Assembly: GCA_016704445.1 (NCBI GenBank)
Contig: JADJAE010000008.1
Location: 124,001 to 188,000, forward strand
Length of the DNA: 64,000 nucleotides
Direction of reading: 5' to 3'
Source of the DNA: Deltaproteobacteria bacterium
GTDB taxonomy: Bacteria; Myxococcota_A; Polyangia; Polyangiales; Ga0077539
The notes below the pieces were generated by a model, which was not told the origin of the DNA, did not search any database, and saw nothing but the letters and a program-made list of their open reading frames with translations. The position numbers were made by a program, and so were the translations under genes. Below, piece after piece: positions 53,970 through 62,867 of the stretch (position 1 is its first letter; each line of letters starts with the position of its first letter).

Positions 53970-56431
53970 ACCGCCTCGGCCGCCTTCCGCTCCTCCTCGC
54001 CCTCGCGCTCTGCACCTGCCGCGCGCCGCAGCGCACCACCCTGGTGGTCGGCTCCGTCGAGCTCCGCCGCGTCGAGCCCGATCGCCCCCGCCCGGCGCCG
54101 GACCTCGTCCCCGGCGACTGGCTCCTCCGCTCGCGCGACCTCCAGGTGGTGCTCGCCGGCGACACCCGGGTGGTCCGCGGCGCCCGCCCCGGGAGCCTGC
54201 TGCACGTCAGCGACCGCGCCTCGCCCGGCCCCGCCCCGCTGCACGGCGTGGACTTCTTCGTCGCCCTCGGCGACCGCGAGCTCGAGCCCACCAGCAGCCG
54301 CCTGGAGGCCGTGCTCGTCGACGCCACCCCGACGCTGCGGCTCACCGCGCGCTACGCCCACCGGGGCGACACCCTCACCCTCACCCGCGACTACTCGATG
54401 GAGCCCGGTCGCCGCGCGCTCCACCTCCGCACGCGCATCCAGAACGACTGCGCCCACACCCTCCGCGCGCTGCGCTACGGCGCCCGGCTCTCCTGGGGCG
54501 ACGAGGCCCCCTTCGCCCCTTCGCTCGGCGTCCACGCCAAGGTCCACGAGGGCGTCTCCCCCTGGGTGGGCGCCGTCGACCGCAACTTCACCGTCGGCTG
54601 GACCCGCGCGGGCTCCACCGACCTCGACCTCCGCTTCACCGGCGAGGTGCACGACCGCTCCTTCACGCCCGGCTTCACCGAGGTCGTCCACCCCGCGGCC
54701 GACCTGCGCCCCGGCGCCTCCGTCTCGGACCACGAGCTCCTCTTCGCCCTCCCCGGCCAGCTCGGCGACCTGCAGCGCGCCGTGATGCTCTGGCGGGGGA
54801 CGCCCGTCACCGAGCTCCCGGTGGTGGTCCACGGCGCCGCGCGCAACCCCGCGACGGTCACCGTCACCACCGCCGACGGCCACGCGGTGCTCGTCTCTCC
54901 GCCCACCACCAGCCGCGCGGTGCTGCCCCTCACGCCCGGGCGCTACGTCGCGTGGGTAACCGCACCGGGCTCCGCGACCGGCGACCCGGTGGGCTTCGAG
55001 GTGCGCGCGGGCGCGACCGGCGCCGTGGCCATCGAGGTGGCTCTGCCGCCGGGCGCCTCGATGCGAGTGACCGCCATCGACGAGGACGACGCCGGGGGAC
55101 GCCCGCTGCCGGTGAGGATTACCGTGCGAGGTATTCCGCCGACCCCCGACCCGACGCTCGGTCCCAACCACCACGCCTCCGGGGCGGGCGTCGTGGTGGT
55201 CGCCGCGGGCGGCACCGCCGACTTCCCGGTAGCGCCCGGAACCTACCGGGTCACCATCTCCCACGGCCCCGAGTGGACCATCGCGCAGCGCGACGTGACG
55301 GTCACCGAGACCCTGCGCGGCGAGGTCGACGTGGGCCTCTCCCACGCCGTCCCGATGCCGTCCTGGGTCGCGTGCGACCTTCACGTGCACGCAAGTCCCA
55401 GCTTCGACTCGCGCGTCTCCCCGGTCGACCGGGTGGCCTCGCTGGTGGCGGAGGGCGTCGGCTTCGCGACCCCGACCGAGCACAACGTCGTGGGCGACTA
55501 CTCCGAAGGGGTCGGTCTCTACCCGGAGAGCGTCACCGTGCCCCTGCAGTGGGAGCCCGCGGTGGAGGTCACCACCGACCGCAACGCGCAGCCCTGGGGG
55601 CACTTCAACGTGTACCCCTACCCCCCTCGCGCGGGCGCCCCGGAGGGAGGCCCTCCCCCCTTCGTGGGCGTGACCCCGAGGGAGATCTTCGCCGCCGCGC
55701 GGGTGCGCTCGCCCGACGGGATCATCCAGGTCAACCACCCCCGGATGCAGCCCAACATCGGGTACTTCAACGTCACCGGGCTCGACGTGCGCACCGGCCG
55801 CGCGGTCTCCCCCGCGTACGACCCGAGCTACGACGCCATCGAGGTGTTCAACGGCTTCTACATCGGGCAGGTGGCCGAGGTGGAGCGGGGGATCCTCGAC
55901 TGGACCTCGCTGCTCGCCCACGGCCGCCACTACATCGCGACCGGGTCGAGCGACTCGCACACCATCGCCTATCAGTGGGCGGGCTACCCCCGGACGATGG
56001 TGCACCTCGCCGAGGGCGAGAGCGTGACGGATCACCCCGCCGTGCTCCGCGCGCTGCGGCAGGGCCGGGCCTTCGTGACCTCCGGGCCGATGCTCCTGCT
56101 CACGGTCAACGGCCAGGAGCCGGGCACGCCGGTGCCCCTCGGCGGACCCACCGCGGTGCAGGCGCACGTGGTGGTGATGGCGCCGCCGTGGATGCACGTC
56201 GACACGGTGGAGCTTCGGCGCAACGGCGACGTGGCCGAGCGCCTCGCAGTGCCGCTGGGGAGCGGTCGGCTGCGCTTCGACGCGACGATCACGATGACCG
56301 CGTCCCCGGGGGATTTCATCCTGGCCACGGCGCGCGGACCGCAGGGCGACCTCGAGGTGGTGCTGCCCCACTCGAACGGCGTGCCGTACGCGTTTACGAA
56401 CCCGGTATGGATGACGGAGGCGACGCGCTGA
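53966..56431 (+). CDS. Exported PHP-domain metallohydrolase, CehA/McbA-like
   Basis: An 821-residue lipoprotein (LPLLLALALCTCRAP). Residues 25-320 form a strand-rich N-terminal region (galactose-mutarotase/beta-sandwich-like; YSMEPGRRALHLRTRIQND). Then a carboxypeptidase-regulatory/Ig-like segment (YVAWVTAPGSATGDPVGFEV). From about residue 465 comes the PHP-type CehA/McbA domain: CDLHVHASPSFDS (metal HxH), FATPTEHNVVGDYSEG, IIQVNHPRMQPNIGYFNVTG, YDAIEVFNGFY and HYIATGSSDSHTIAYQWAGY, giving the full set of His/Asp/Glu ligands. Such enzymes hydrolyse phospho- or carboxyl-ester substrates. Coupled to the DUF2079 gene by a 4-bp overlap, which suggests work on the same envelope polymer or lipid. 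Confidence 0.88.
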   Translation: MNRLGRLPLLLALALCTCRAPQRTTLVVGSVELRRVEPDRPRPAPDLVPGDWLLRSRDLQVVLAGDTRVVRGARPGSLLHVSDRASPGPAPLHGVDFFVALGDRELEPTSSRLEAVLVDATPTLRLTARYAHRGDTLTLTRDYSMEPGRRALHLRTRIQNDCAHTLRALRYGARLSWGDEAPFAPSLGVHAKVHEGVSPWVGAVDRNFTVGWTRAGSTDLDLRFTGEVHDRSFTPGFTEVVHPAADLRPGASVSDHELLFALPGQLGDLQRAVMLWRGTPVTELPVVVHGAARNPATVTVTTADGHAVLVSPPTTSRAVLPLTPGRYVAWVTAPGSATGDPVGFEVRAGATGAVAIEVALPPGASMRVTAIDEDDAGGRPLPVRITVRGIPPTPDPTLGPNHHASGAGVVVVAAGGTADFPVAPGTYRVTISHGPEWTIAQRDVTVTETLRGEVDVGLSHAVPMPSWVACDLHVHASPSFDSRVSPVDRVASLVAEGVGFATPTEHNVVGDYSEGVGLYPESVTVPLQWEPAVEVTTDRNAQPWGHFNVYPYPPRAGAPEGGPPPFVGVTPREIFAAARVRSPDGIIQVNHPRMQPNIGYFNVTGLDVRTGRAVSPAYDPSYDAIEVFNGFYIGQVAEVERGILDWTSLLAHGRHYIATGSSDSHTIAYQWAGYPRTMVHLAEGESVTDHPAVLRALRQGRAFVTSGPMLLLTVNGQEPGTPVPLGGPTAVQAHVVVMAPPWMHVDTVELRRNGDVAERLAVPLGSGRLRFDATITMTASPGDFILATARGPQGDLEVVLPHSNGVPYAFTNPVWMTEATR

Positions 56432-56464
56432 AGGCGCGGAGGAGGGTCAACCCCGAGGCCGCGG

Positions 56465-57193
56465 TCAGGGGACGCAGACGCTGATCGGACCGGCGGCCAT
56501 CTGCACCGTGGCGCAGTTGGTGAAGTACGGCGCGCAGTCGCGGTTGGCGTTGGCGGGGTTGCAGAGGCGCATGCACTGCGCCGCGTTGGGGTTGCCCATG
56601 GGGGCGACGCACTCGACCGACTGGATGGCCGCGCCGGGGACATAGCCCGGGCACATGGCCGCGTTGCCGCTGGTGCAGGCGATGGTGCAGAGGTTGCCCT
56701 GCGGGGCGCCCGCGCGGGTGAACATCGACGGCGAGCAGGTGGTGCTGCTGCCGCACGCGCCCGAGACGTTGCTGCAGGCGGTGTAGGCCGCGGGGAGCGG
56801 GGGCTGGACGGTGCCGCCGGTGCCGATGGGCACGCAGATCTGGTTGGCGGTGCCCGGGATGACGGCGCACTGGGTGCCGACGCCGCAGTCGAAGTTCGAC
56901 GCGCAGGTGTCGTAGCACTGGCCGAGGCCGGTCGCGCCGTTCACCACGCAGGTGGGGAGGTAGGCCGAGTTCGTGCCGAAATCGGGGCACACGGCGCCGA
57001 TGGAGCAGGTGGTGGTGCAGAGGTAGCCGACGCCGCCGGTGGTGAAGCTCGCGGACGAGCAGAGGGTGCCGCCGCCGCAGCTCTGGCCGCTGCTACAGCC
57101 CTCATAGGCGCTGCGAGAGGCGACCTCGACGACGCAGCCGCCACCGAAGGCGGCCATCAGGCCCATCGACAGAACGAGATCTCGGATCTTCAT
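56465..57193 (-). CDS. Cys-rich lipoprotein
   Basis: A 242-residue secreted protein: signal LVLSMGLMAAFGGGC, Cys at about residue 20, then roughly 25 further Cys in repeated blocks such as YEGCSSGQSCGGGTLC, LCTTTCSIGAVCPDFG, CYDTCASNFDCGVGTQCAVI and CMRLCNPANANRDCAPYF. The block 'C...C....dC..gt.C' recurs about four times with a Gly/Pro spacer (GTGGTVQPPLP). Typical of myxobacterial surface lipoproteins with disulfide-rich modules. ATG 57193 has GGAGAG upstream; an in-frame Met at 57265 is too far from the signal peptide. No function known. Confidence 0.75.
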   Translation of the reverse strand: MKIRDLVLSMGLMAAFGGGCVVEVASRSAYEGCSSGQSCGGGTLCSSASFTTGGVGYLCTTTCSIGAVCPDFGTNSAYLPTCVVNGATGLGQCYDTCASNFDCGVGTQCAVIPGTANQICVPIGTGGTVQPPLPAAYTACSNVSGACGSSTTCSPSMFTRAGAPQGNLCTIACTSGNAAMCPGYVPGAAIQSVECVAPMGNPNAAQCMRLCNPANANRDCAPYFTNCATVQMAAGPISVCVP

Positions 57194-57307
57194 GAATGAC
57201 TCTCCTTCAAAGGATGAATACAGCCGGTTGATGGTGAATGGGTACCACCGTCTGTCCTGGAGCAACTGTGGCTCGGCCCCTGGTACGTCGAGCCCCCCCG
57301 CGTTGCT

Positions 57308-57859
57308 TCACCGTCGCATCGAATCGGCGCTCGCGGTGGTGACGTACTGTCCCCGGGGCCAATGTCGGTAGTACTGCACCTGGACGACGGGGCCCCCCTC
57401 CTCGTCGTACTCGCCCGGGGTCACGCTGCCGAACACCCGCACCAGCGAGTTGGTCTGGAGACGGTTCTCGCCGTCGAGGTCCTCCGGGCGGAGCGTCACC
57501 ACCGCGGTGAAGGGCCCCCCGTCGCGGGCGCTCACGGTCACCCGGCAGGTGCTCTCCGAGTCCTCCTCGCAGAGGTGCCGCTCCTGGTGGGTGCGCACCT
57601 GGAGCGCCAGCCGCCACGCCCCGCCCTCCCCACGCCCGACCGAGCGCACGACGCCGAAGAACGACACCAGCCTCCCCCGGTAGGGCTCCGGCGCCCGGCG
57701 GATGTCGTCGTACACGGGCTCCTCCGCCCGCGACGCCATGGTCGCCTCCTCGTCGAGAGGAACGTAGGTGCGCGCGTAGCCGTAGCGCCCCGCGGACGCG
57801 CAGCCCTCCGCGAGCAGCCCCAAGAATACCAGTCCCGGTAATACCGCAGCGGCCTTCAT
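57308..57859 (-). CDS. Small outer-membrane lipoprotein, OB-fold-like
   Basis: A 183-residue lipoprotein with signal AVLPGLVFLGLLAEGCAS (Cys20). After YVPLDEEATMASRAEEPVYD comes a strand-rich region: RGRLVSFFGVVRSVGRGEGG, AWRLALQVRTHQERHLCEED, CRVTVSARDGGPFTAVVTL and LVRVFGSVTPGEYDEEGGPV. 'V.ffGvV' and 'vrvfGsV' resemble the repeated strand of Slp-type or OB-fold nucleic-acid-binding-like envelope proteins. Two Cys in the mature part could bond. Function not known. It is 115 bp upstream of the Cys-rich lipoprotein gene on the same strand. Confidence 0.7.
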   Translation of the reverse strand: MKAAAVLPGLVFLGLLAEGCASAGRYGYARTYVPLDEEATMASRAEEPVYDDIRRAPEPYRGRLVSFFGVVRSVGRGEGGAWRLALQVRTHQERHLCEEDSESTCRVTVSARDGGPFTAVVTLRPEDLDGENRLQTNSLVRVFGSVTPGEYDEEGGPVVQVQYYRHWPRGQYVTTASADSMRR

Positions 57860-57913
57860 ACGCCGCGTAGCATACAGACCCCGACCGTCGGGGAGGGAGC
57901 GCGATCGCGCCCT

Positions 57914-58840
57914 TCACTTCTTCGGGCGCAGCTTGCTCTTCAGGTCGGACATCTCATCGTCGTCCGCCGGCGGCGGGGAGGCCTCGGCCGGGGCCGCGGC
58001 CGTCGGCGCGCTGCCCCGCAGCTTCTTCTTCAGCGCCGCGACCTCGTCGTCCGCCGGGAGCTCCTCCGCGGCAGCGGGCTGCGACGGCGGCGCCGACCCC
58101 TCCTCGACGCCCTCCTTGGGGATCATTCCCAGCCGCCGCTTGAGCGCCGTGAGCTCGTCCTCCTTCGCCGGGGCCGCCGCGGCCTTCGCGGCCACCTTCT
58201 GCCGCAGCGCCGCGAGCTCATCCTCCAGCTTCGGCTCGACCGCGGGCTCCACCGCAGGCTCGACCGCCGCGGGCGTCTCGTCCCCGATGGGCTCCGGCGC
58301 CGTCGCCGGGCCCAGCAGCTTCCGTCCGGTCGGCGCCTGCGCGGTCTCGTCCGCCGCCGAGCCCCGTCGAAGCTGCTTGCGCAGCCGCTCGATCTCCGCG
58401 CGCAGCGACGCCGCCGACCGGGAGCGGCGCTCGACCAGGTCTTGCGCCTCCTTGGCGAGCGCGGCGTCCCGGCTCCTCGCGGCGATGGTCACCCGCGACG
58501 ACCAGAGCGCGACCTCGTCCTCCACCTTCTCGAGCTGGTCGTGCAGGCCCGTGAGCTGGTCGATCACCGACGAGTCGAGGTCCTCGTCCGAGGCGACGCC
58601 GCCCTCCGGCGCGTCGAAGCGCGCGTGGCAGAGGGCGCACTCGAACACCCGCCCGCCCCGCTCGGTGGCCACCAGCGACACGCCGAAGAGGGAGAGGTTC
58701 TTCACCCGCTCGCGCTCCAGCAGCCGCGACGCCTGGCCGCAGCGGGGGCAGGTGTCCGCCACGCTCCTCGGCTTGTCGACGTCCTCGATGTCCCATCCGT
58801 CGGTGTCCGCGCGCTTCCAGTCGATGCCCATCGCCCGCAT
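57914..58840 (-). CDS. Zinc-ribbon/coiled-coil protein with four DE-LK repeats
   Basis: A 308-residue soluble protein of unknown function. Residues 30-75 form a zinc ribbon with CPRCGQ and CALCHARF. Residues 88-160 are a coiled coil (VIDQLTGLHDQLEKVEDEVA; SLRAEIERLRKQLRRGS). The C-terminal half carries four copies of a short motif, 'D/E-E-[LVM]-x-x-L-[RK]-x-[KR]-[LV]': EDELAALRQKV, EDELTALKRRLG, DDEVAALKKKLRG and DDEMSDLKSKLRP, joined by Ala/Pro/Glu linkers. The repeats look like linear docking motifs or short helices for a partner. Convergent with nothing; divergent from nadE. Confidence 0.7.
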   Translation of the reverse strand: MRAMGIDWKRADTDGWDIEDVDKPRSVADTCPRCGQASRLLERERVKNLSLFGVSLVATERGGRVFECALCHARFDAPEGGVASDEDLDSSVIDQLTGLHDQLEKVEDEVALWSSRVTIAARSRDAALAKEAQDLVERRSRSAASLRAEIERLRKQLRRGSAADETAQAPTGRKLLGPATAPEPIGDETPAAVEPAVEPAVEPKLEDELAALRQKVAAKAAAAPAKEDELTALKRRLGMIPKEGVEEGSAPPSQPAAAEELPADDEVAALKKKLRGSAPTAAAPAEASPPPADDDEMSDLKSKLRPKK

Positions 58841-58958
58841 GGTCTACGACGGATTGCCCACGGCCGTCCAAGCCGAGACCCTCGGGGATTACCCTCGCAG
58901 GTATTGGGCCTACGTGATGGTTTCCAAAGGCCATTCGGGTATGCGACAACCTCCCCCC

Positions 58959-59945
58959 ATGAGCTTCTCCAGGGACGTGTTGCGCATCGCTGACCTGACC
59001 GCCGAGGCCGACCGCATCGCGAGTCGATTGCGCGAGCTGGTGACCGTCAACCACCGCCGCCGAGGCCTCGTGGTGGGCATCTCCGGCGGCATCGACTCCG
59101 CCCTCTGCACCGCGCTCGCGGTGCGCGCCTTCGGCCCCGACAAGGTGCACGGCATCTTCCTTCCCGAGCGCGCCTCGTCGAGCGAGTCGCTCACCTTCGG
59201 CAAGCTGCTGGCCGACCGCTTCGGCATCCAGACCACCACCGAAGACCTCGCCCCCGCGCTCGAGGCCCTCGGCTGCTACAAGCGCCAGGACGACGCCATC
59301 CGCACGGTGTTCCCCGGCTACGGCGAGGGGTGGAAGTCGAAGATCGTGATCCCGTCGATCCTCGAGGGAGAGCGGCTCAACATCTCCCGCGTCACCGTCG
59401 AGCGCCCTGACGGCACGCAGGAGTCCAAGGCCCTCCCGCTCTCGGCCTACCTGCTCCTGGTCGCGGCCACCAACTTCAAGCAGCGCCTGCGCACCACGCT
59501 CGAGTACTTCCACGCCGACCGGCTCAACTTCGCCGTCTGCGGCACGCCCAACCGCCTCGAGTACGACCAGGGCTTCTTCGTGAAGGGCGGCGACGGGCTC
59601 GCCGACGTGAAGCCCATCGCGCACCTCTACAAGACCCAGGTCTACGCGATGGCCGAGGCCCTCGGCGTCCCCGAGGAGATCTGCCGCCGCTCGCCCACCA
59701 CCGACACCTTCTCCCTCCCGCAGGGGCAGGACGAGTTCTATTACGCCCTCCCGTATGGCGAGATGGACCTCTGCCTCTGGGCGCACAACCACAAGGTTCC
59801 CGCCGCGGAGGTCGCGCCGGTGCTCAACCTGACCGAGGCCCAGGTCGAGCGGGTGTTCAAGGACATCGAGGCCAAGCGCCGCGCCACCCTGCCGCTGCAC
59901 CTCACCAGCCTGCTCATCGACCCCGTCCCCGAGATCGCGAAGTAG
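58959..59945 (+). CDS. nadE: NAD+ synthetase
   Basis: A 328-residue NAD synthase that amidates deamido-NAD with ATP. The PP-loop VVGISGGIDSALCTALAVRA (about residues 38-57) is intact. Further landmarks are SAYLLLVAATNFKQRLRTTL, FAVCGTPNRLEYDQGFFVKG, GDGLADVKPIAHLYKTQVYA and the C-terminal KRRATLPLHLTSLLIDPV. No glutaminase (nitrilase) domain is fused, so it should use ammonia or a separate amidotransferase. ATG 58959 (MSFSRDVLRIADL) is chosen as the family start; no strong Shine-Dalgarno is evident. Followed 12 bp later by the ligase gene. Confidence 0.94.
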   Translation: MSFSRDVLRIADLTAEADRIASRLRELVTVNHRRRGLVVGISGGIDSALCTALAVRAFGPDKVHGIFLPERASSSESLTFGKLLADRFGIQTTTEDLAPALEALGCYKRQDDAIRTVFPGYGEGWKSKIVIPSILEGERLNISRVTVERPDGTQESKALPLSAYLLLVAATNFKQRLRTTLEYFHADRLNFAVCGTPNRLEYDQGFFVKGGDGLADVKPIAHLYKTQVYAMAEALGVPEEICRRSPTTDTFSLPQGQDEFYYALPYGEMDLCLWAHNHKVPAAEVAPVLNLTEAQVERVFKDIEAKRRATLPLHLTSLLIDPVPEIAK

Positions 59946-59957
59946 GGGGGCCCTGCG

Positions 59958-61532
59958 ATGGTGCTCGGCGCGCGCGGAGTCGCGGAGTTTCTCGAGGCCT
60001 CGGCGGCGCGATCGCCGGACAAGGTCGGCCTCGTCACCGGCAAGACCTCCCACACCTGGGCCGCCCTCGACGCGTGGGCCAACCGCATCGGGCACGCGCT
60101 CCGGGCCAGGGGCGTCGGGCGCGGCGACCGGGTGCTGATCTTCGGAGACAACTCCGCCGAGGTCGCGGTCTCGATCTGGGGCGCGCTCAAGGCCGACGCG
60201 GTGTTCTTCGTCGTCAACGCGCAGGTGAAGGCCGAGAAGCTCGCGTACATGTTCGACGACGCGGGCGTCGCGGCGGTCATCGCCGACGCCGCCCTCGCCA
60301 CCGCCTGGACGGAGGCGTGCAAGCTCGCCGAGACCGTGCCCCCGATCCTGGTGCACGGCGCGCAGACGGCGCGGGCCCTGGAGATGGCGAGCGCCGCCGG
60401 GGTCCCCAAGGTCGAGTCCTTCGCCGAGCTCGTGGCCGCGCAGTACCCCACGGCCCCCGCGCGCAGCACCATCGACGTCGACCTCGCGGCCATCATCTAC
60501 ACCTCCGGGAGCACCGGCGAGCCCAAGGGCGCGATGCTCACCCACCGCAACGTCGCCTTCGCCTCCTGGAGCGTCACCACGCTGCTCGAGAACACCGCCG
60601 ACGACGTGATCATCGGGGTGGTGCCGCTGGCCTTCAACTACGGGCTCTACCAGTGGCTCATGACCGTGCGTCTCGGCGCGACGCTGGTGCTCGAGCGCTC
60701 CTTCGCGTTCCCGGTGGCGATCCTGCAGCGGGCGGCGGAGACCGGGGCCACGGGCTTCCCCGGCGTGCCGACGATGTACGCGCTGCTGGGCGAGCTCAAG
60801 GACATCCCCGTGCAGCCGCTCACGAAGGTGCGCTACGTGACCAGCACGGCGGCGGCGCTGCTGCCGAAGCACTTCGAGGCCATCGCGCGGTGGTTTCCCA
60901 ACGCGAAGGTCTACTCGATGTACGGCCTCACGGAGTGCAAGCGCGTCTCGTGGCTGCCGCCCGCCGACCTCGCGCGCAAGCCCGACAGCGTGGGCGTGCC
61001 CATCCCCGGGACGGAGTTCTGGGTGGTCGACGCCGAGGGCCGACGCCACGACCGCTCGGCGGAGGGTGAGCTCGTGGTGCGCGGCTCGCACATCATGGCG
61101 GGCTACTGGCGCAAGCCCGAGGTGACCGCGCGCTACCTGCGCCCGGCGGCGCTCCCCAACGAGGTGCTCTTCTACACGGGCGACTTCACCCGCCTCGACG
61201 ACGAGGGCTACCTCTACTTCATCGCGAGGATGGACGAGGTCATCAAGACCCGCGGGGAGAAGGTCGCCCCGCGCGAGGTCGAGGCCGCCCTCGAGCGCAT
61301 CGAAGGGGTGCGGGAGTGCGCCGTGGTGGGCGTGCCCGACGCCATCCTGGGCGCGGCGGTGAAGGCCTTCGTGGTGCTCTCGGACGAGTACCAGGGCCGG
61401 TATACGGAGAAGGACCTCATGCTCCGGCTGGGCCAGATGCTGGAGGCGTACATGGTGCCGAAGCAGGTGGAGTTTCGCCCGTCGCTGCCGAAGACCGCGA
61501 TGGGCAAGATCGTGAAGAAGGGTTTGTCTTGA
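59958..61532 (+). CDS. AMP-forming acyl-CoA/acyl-ACP ligase
   Basis: A 524-residue class I adenylate-forming enzyme that should activate a carboxylic acid as its adenylate for transfer to CoA or, given context, to the neighbouring carrier protein. Core motifs: A3 AAIIYTSGSTGEPKGAMLTH (about 172-191), A5 KVYSMYGLTECKRVSWLPP, A7 VLFYTGDFTRLDDEGYLYFI, A8 MDEVIKTRGEKVAPREVEAA, and the C-terminal catalytic Lys region LPKTAMGKIVKKGLS. Substrate-pocket residues cannot be interpreted. Similar ligases occur in exosortase-A-associated sets. It lies 12 bp after nadE and 68 bp before the ACP. Confidence 0.9.
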   Translation: MVLGARGVAEFLEASAARSPDKVGLVTGKTSHTWAALDAWANRIGHALRARGVGRGDRVLIFGDNSAEVAVSIWGALKADAVFFVVNAQVKAEKLAYMFDDAGVAAVIADAALATAWTEACKLAETVPPILVHGAQTARALEMASAAGVPKVESFAELVAAQYPTAPARSTIDVDLAAIIYTSGSTGEPKGAMLTHRNVAFASWSVTTLLENTADDVIIGVVPLAFNYGLYQWLMTVRLGATLVLERSFAFPVAILQRAAETGATGFPGVPTMYALLGELKDIPVQPLTKVRYVTSTAAALLPKHFEAIARWFPNAKVYSMYGLTECKRVSWLPPADLARKPDSVGVPIPGTEFWVVDAEGRRHDRSAEGELVVRGSHIMAGYWRKPEVTARYLRPAALPNEVLFYTGDFTRLDDEGYLYFIARMDEVIKTRGEKVAPREVEAALERIEGVRECAVVGVPDAILGAAVKAFVVLSDEYQGRYTEKDLMLRLGQMLEAYMVPKQVEFRPSLPKTAMGKIVKKGLS

Positions 61533-61600
61533 AAGCTGCGTGACCGGGGCCGGGGGGTTCTGATATCACGCCGCACGATCCCAGAGAGGTGTGGTTGCAG

Positions 61601-61861
61601 ATGTCGTCGACGGAAGAGCTGGTTCCGAGGGTGCGGGCCTACGTGTTGTCGAACTTCCCGGTGGCCGACACCGGCGCGGTGACCAACAGCGCGTCGCTGA
61701 TGGAGCTCGGCATCGTCGACTCCACGGGCCTGCTGGAGGTCTTCGAGTGGCTGCGCGACGAGTTCTCCATCGAGGTGGCGGACGCCGAGATGGTGCCGGA
61801 CAACTTCGACTCCATCGCCAACATCGCGGCTTACGTCGGCCGGAAGACCGCCGCGGGCTGA
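61601..61861 (+). CDS. Acyl carrier protein
   Basis: An 86-residue stand-alone ACP/PCP-like carrier (90 with the alternative GTG at 61589). The phosphopantetheine attachment site is in ELGIVDSTGLLEVFEWLRDE, Ser at about residue 43, where the canonical GxDSL has the variant DST. Helices: SSTEELVPRVRAYVLSNFPV, then NFDSIANIAAYVGRK at the C-terminus. AGAGAGGTG lies upstream. Placed between an acyl-adenylating ligase and two hydrolases, it probably holds the acyl group they act upon. Confidence 0.9.
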   Translation: MSSTEELVPRVRAYVLSNFPVADTGAVTNSASLMELGIVDSTGLLEVFEWLRDEFSIEVADAEMVPDNFDSIANIAAYVGRKTAAG

Positions 61862-61874
61862 GCGGGACGCTGTA

Positions 61875-62717
61875 GTGGGCGACCGCGGCGAGTTCTTCCC
61901 TTGTGGATCGCGGCGGCTCTACGGGTTCCTCCACGAGCCGCGCGCGACCGAGGCGCCGCTCGCCGTCGCCCCCGCGGCGGTGGTCTTCGTGCATCCCTTC
62001 ATGGAAGAGCGCCAGGACGCGCACCCCTTCCTCCGCTCGATCGCCGGGCAGGTGAGCGCCCGCGGCCTCTGGGCGATGCGCTTCGACCTGCACGGCTGCG
62101 GCGACAGCGAGGGCGAGTGGGAAGACGCGACCGTCGCCTCGTGGCTCGACGACATCCGCGCCGCGTGTGACTTCGTGCGCGCGCAGGCCGGGGTCGAGCG
62201 GGTGATCCTGTGCGGGCTGCGCTTCGGGGCGACGCTGGCGGCGCTCGCAGACATCGGCGGGCCGAGGCCTCCGCTCGCGATGATCCAGCCGGTGGTCAAG
62301 GGCACCAACTACTCGATGGACATGCTGCGCGCCTACCTGGCCGCGGAGATGGTGCTCACCAAGAAGGCCGGGGTGACCCGCGACGCGCTGGTCGAGCGGC
62401 TGCGCCTGGGCCAGACGGTCAACGTCTTCGGCTACCACCTGACGGCGGCGCAGTTCGACGGCATCCGCGCGATCGACCTCTCCCGCACGCTCGCGTCGTA
62501 CCCCGCCCGCTCGCTGGTCATCGACGTGGTGAAGACCCCGACGGCGCGCGCGAGCAACGAGCTGACCGCGCTGGTGGCGGCGATGGGCCCCGGCGCGACG
62601 CTCGCCCGCGCGGTCGAGCCGCAGCCGCTCTACGTCGAGGGCAAGGTGCACCTCACGCGCGCCGAGCAGGTCGAGCTCGCGCTGCTCGGGTGGCTCGAAG
62701 CGCTCGACCAGCCGTAG
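61875..62717 (+). CDS. Alpha/beta hydrolase, exosortase-A-associated hydrolase 2-like
   Basis: A 280-residue alpha/beta hydrolase starting at GTG 61875, 14 bp after the ACP. It opens FFPCGSRRLYGFLHEPRATE and VVFVHPFMEERQDAHPFLRS, then LWAMRFDLHGCGDSEGEWED, VILCGLRFGATLAALADIGG. The nucleophile elbow reads GLRFG: the usual Ser/Cys position is Arg, so classic hydrolase activity is doubtful, which is seen in some members of this subgroup. Overall pattern (FvhPF.EE, ..D..GCGDS) matches the 'hydrolase 2' family that accompanies exosortase-A-type polysaccharide loci. Role: acyl handling; inferred. Confidence 0.8.
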   Translation: MGDRGEFFPCGSRRLYGFLHEPRATEAPLAVAPAAVVFVHPFMEERQDAHPFLRSIAGQVSARGLWAMRFDLHGCGDSEGEWEDATVASWLDDIRAACDFVRAQAGVERVILCGLRFGATLAALADIGGPRPPLAMIQPVVKGTNYSMDMLRAYLAAEMVLTKKAGVTRDALVERLRLGQTVNVFGYHLTAAQFDGIRAIDLSRTLASYPARSLVIDVVKTPTARASNELTALVAAMGPGATLARAVEPQPLYVEGKVHLTRAEQVELALLGWLEALDQP

Positions 62718-62867
62718 CGTCGAGCGTCCCCTCCCTTCTCCTCGCTGACAGCCCGCTGGACGAGGCTCGCGGCAGCGAATTGGCGCGGCGCCCCACCGGG
62801 TCCTAGAACGTAGTTGGATTCGTACATTGCGGCTTCGGGGTGATTGAGGGGAGCATCCGAGCCACCG

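Noticed and set aside
58218..61091. A minus-strand open frame of 957 codons
   Set aside because: It is the antisense of nadE and the ligase gene, whose families are certain; composition is typical of shadow frames.
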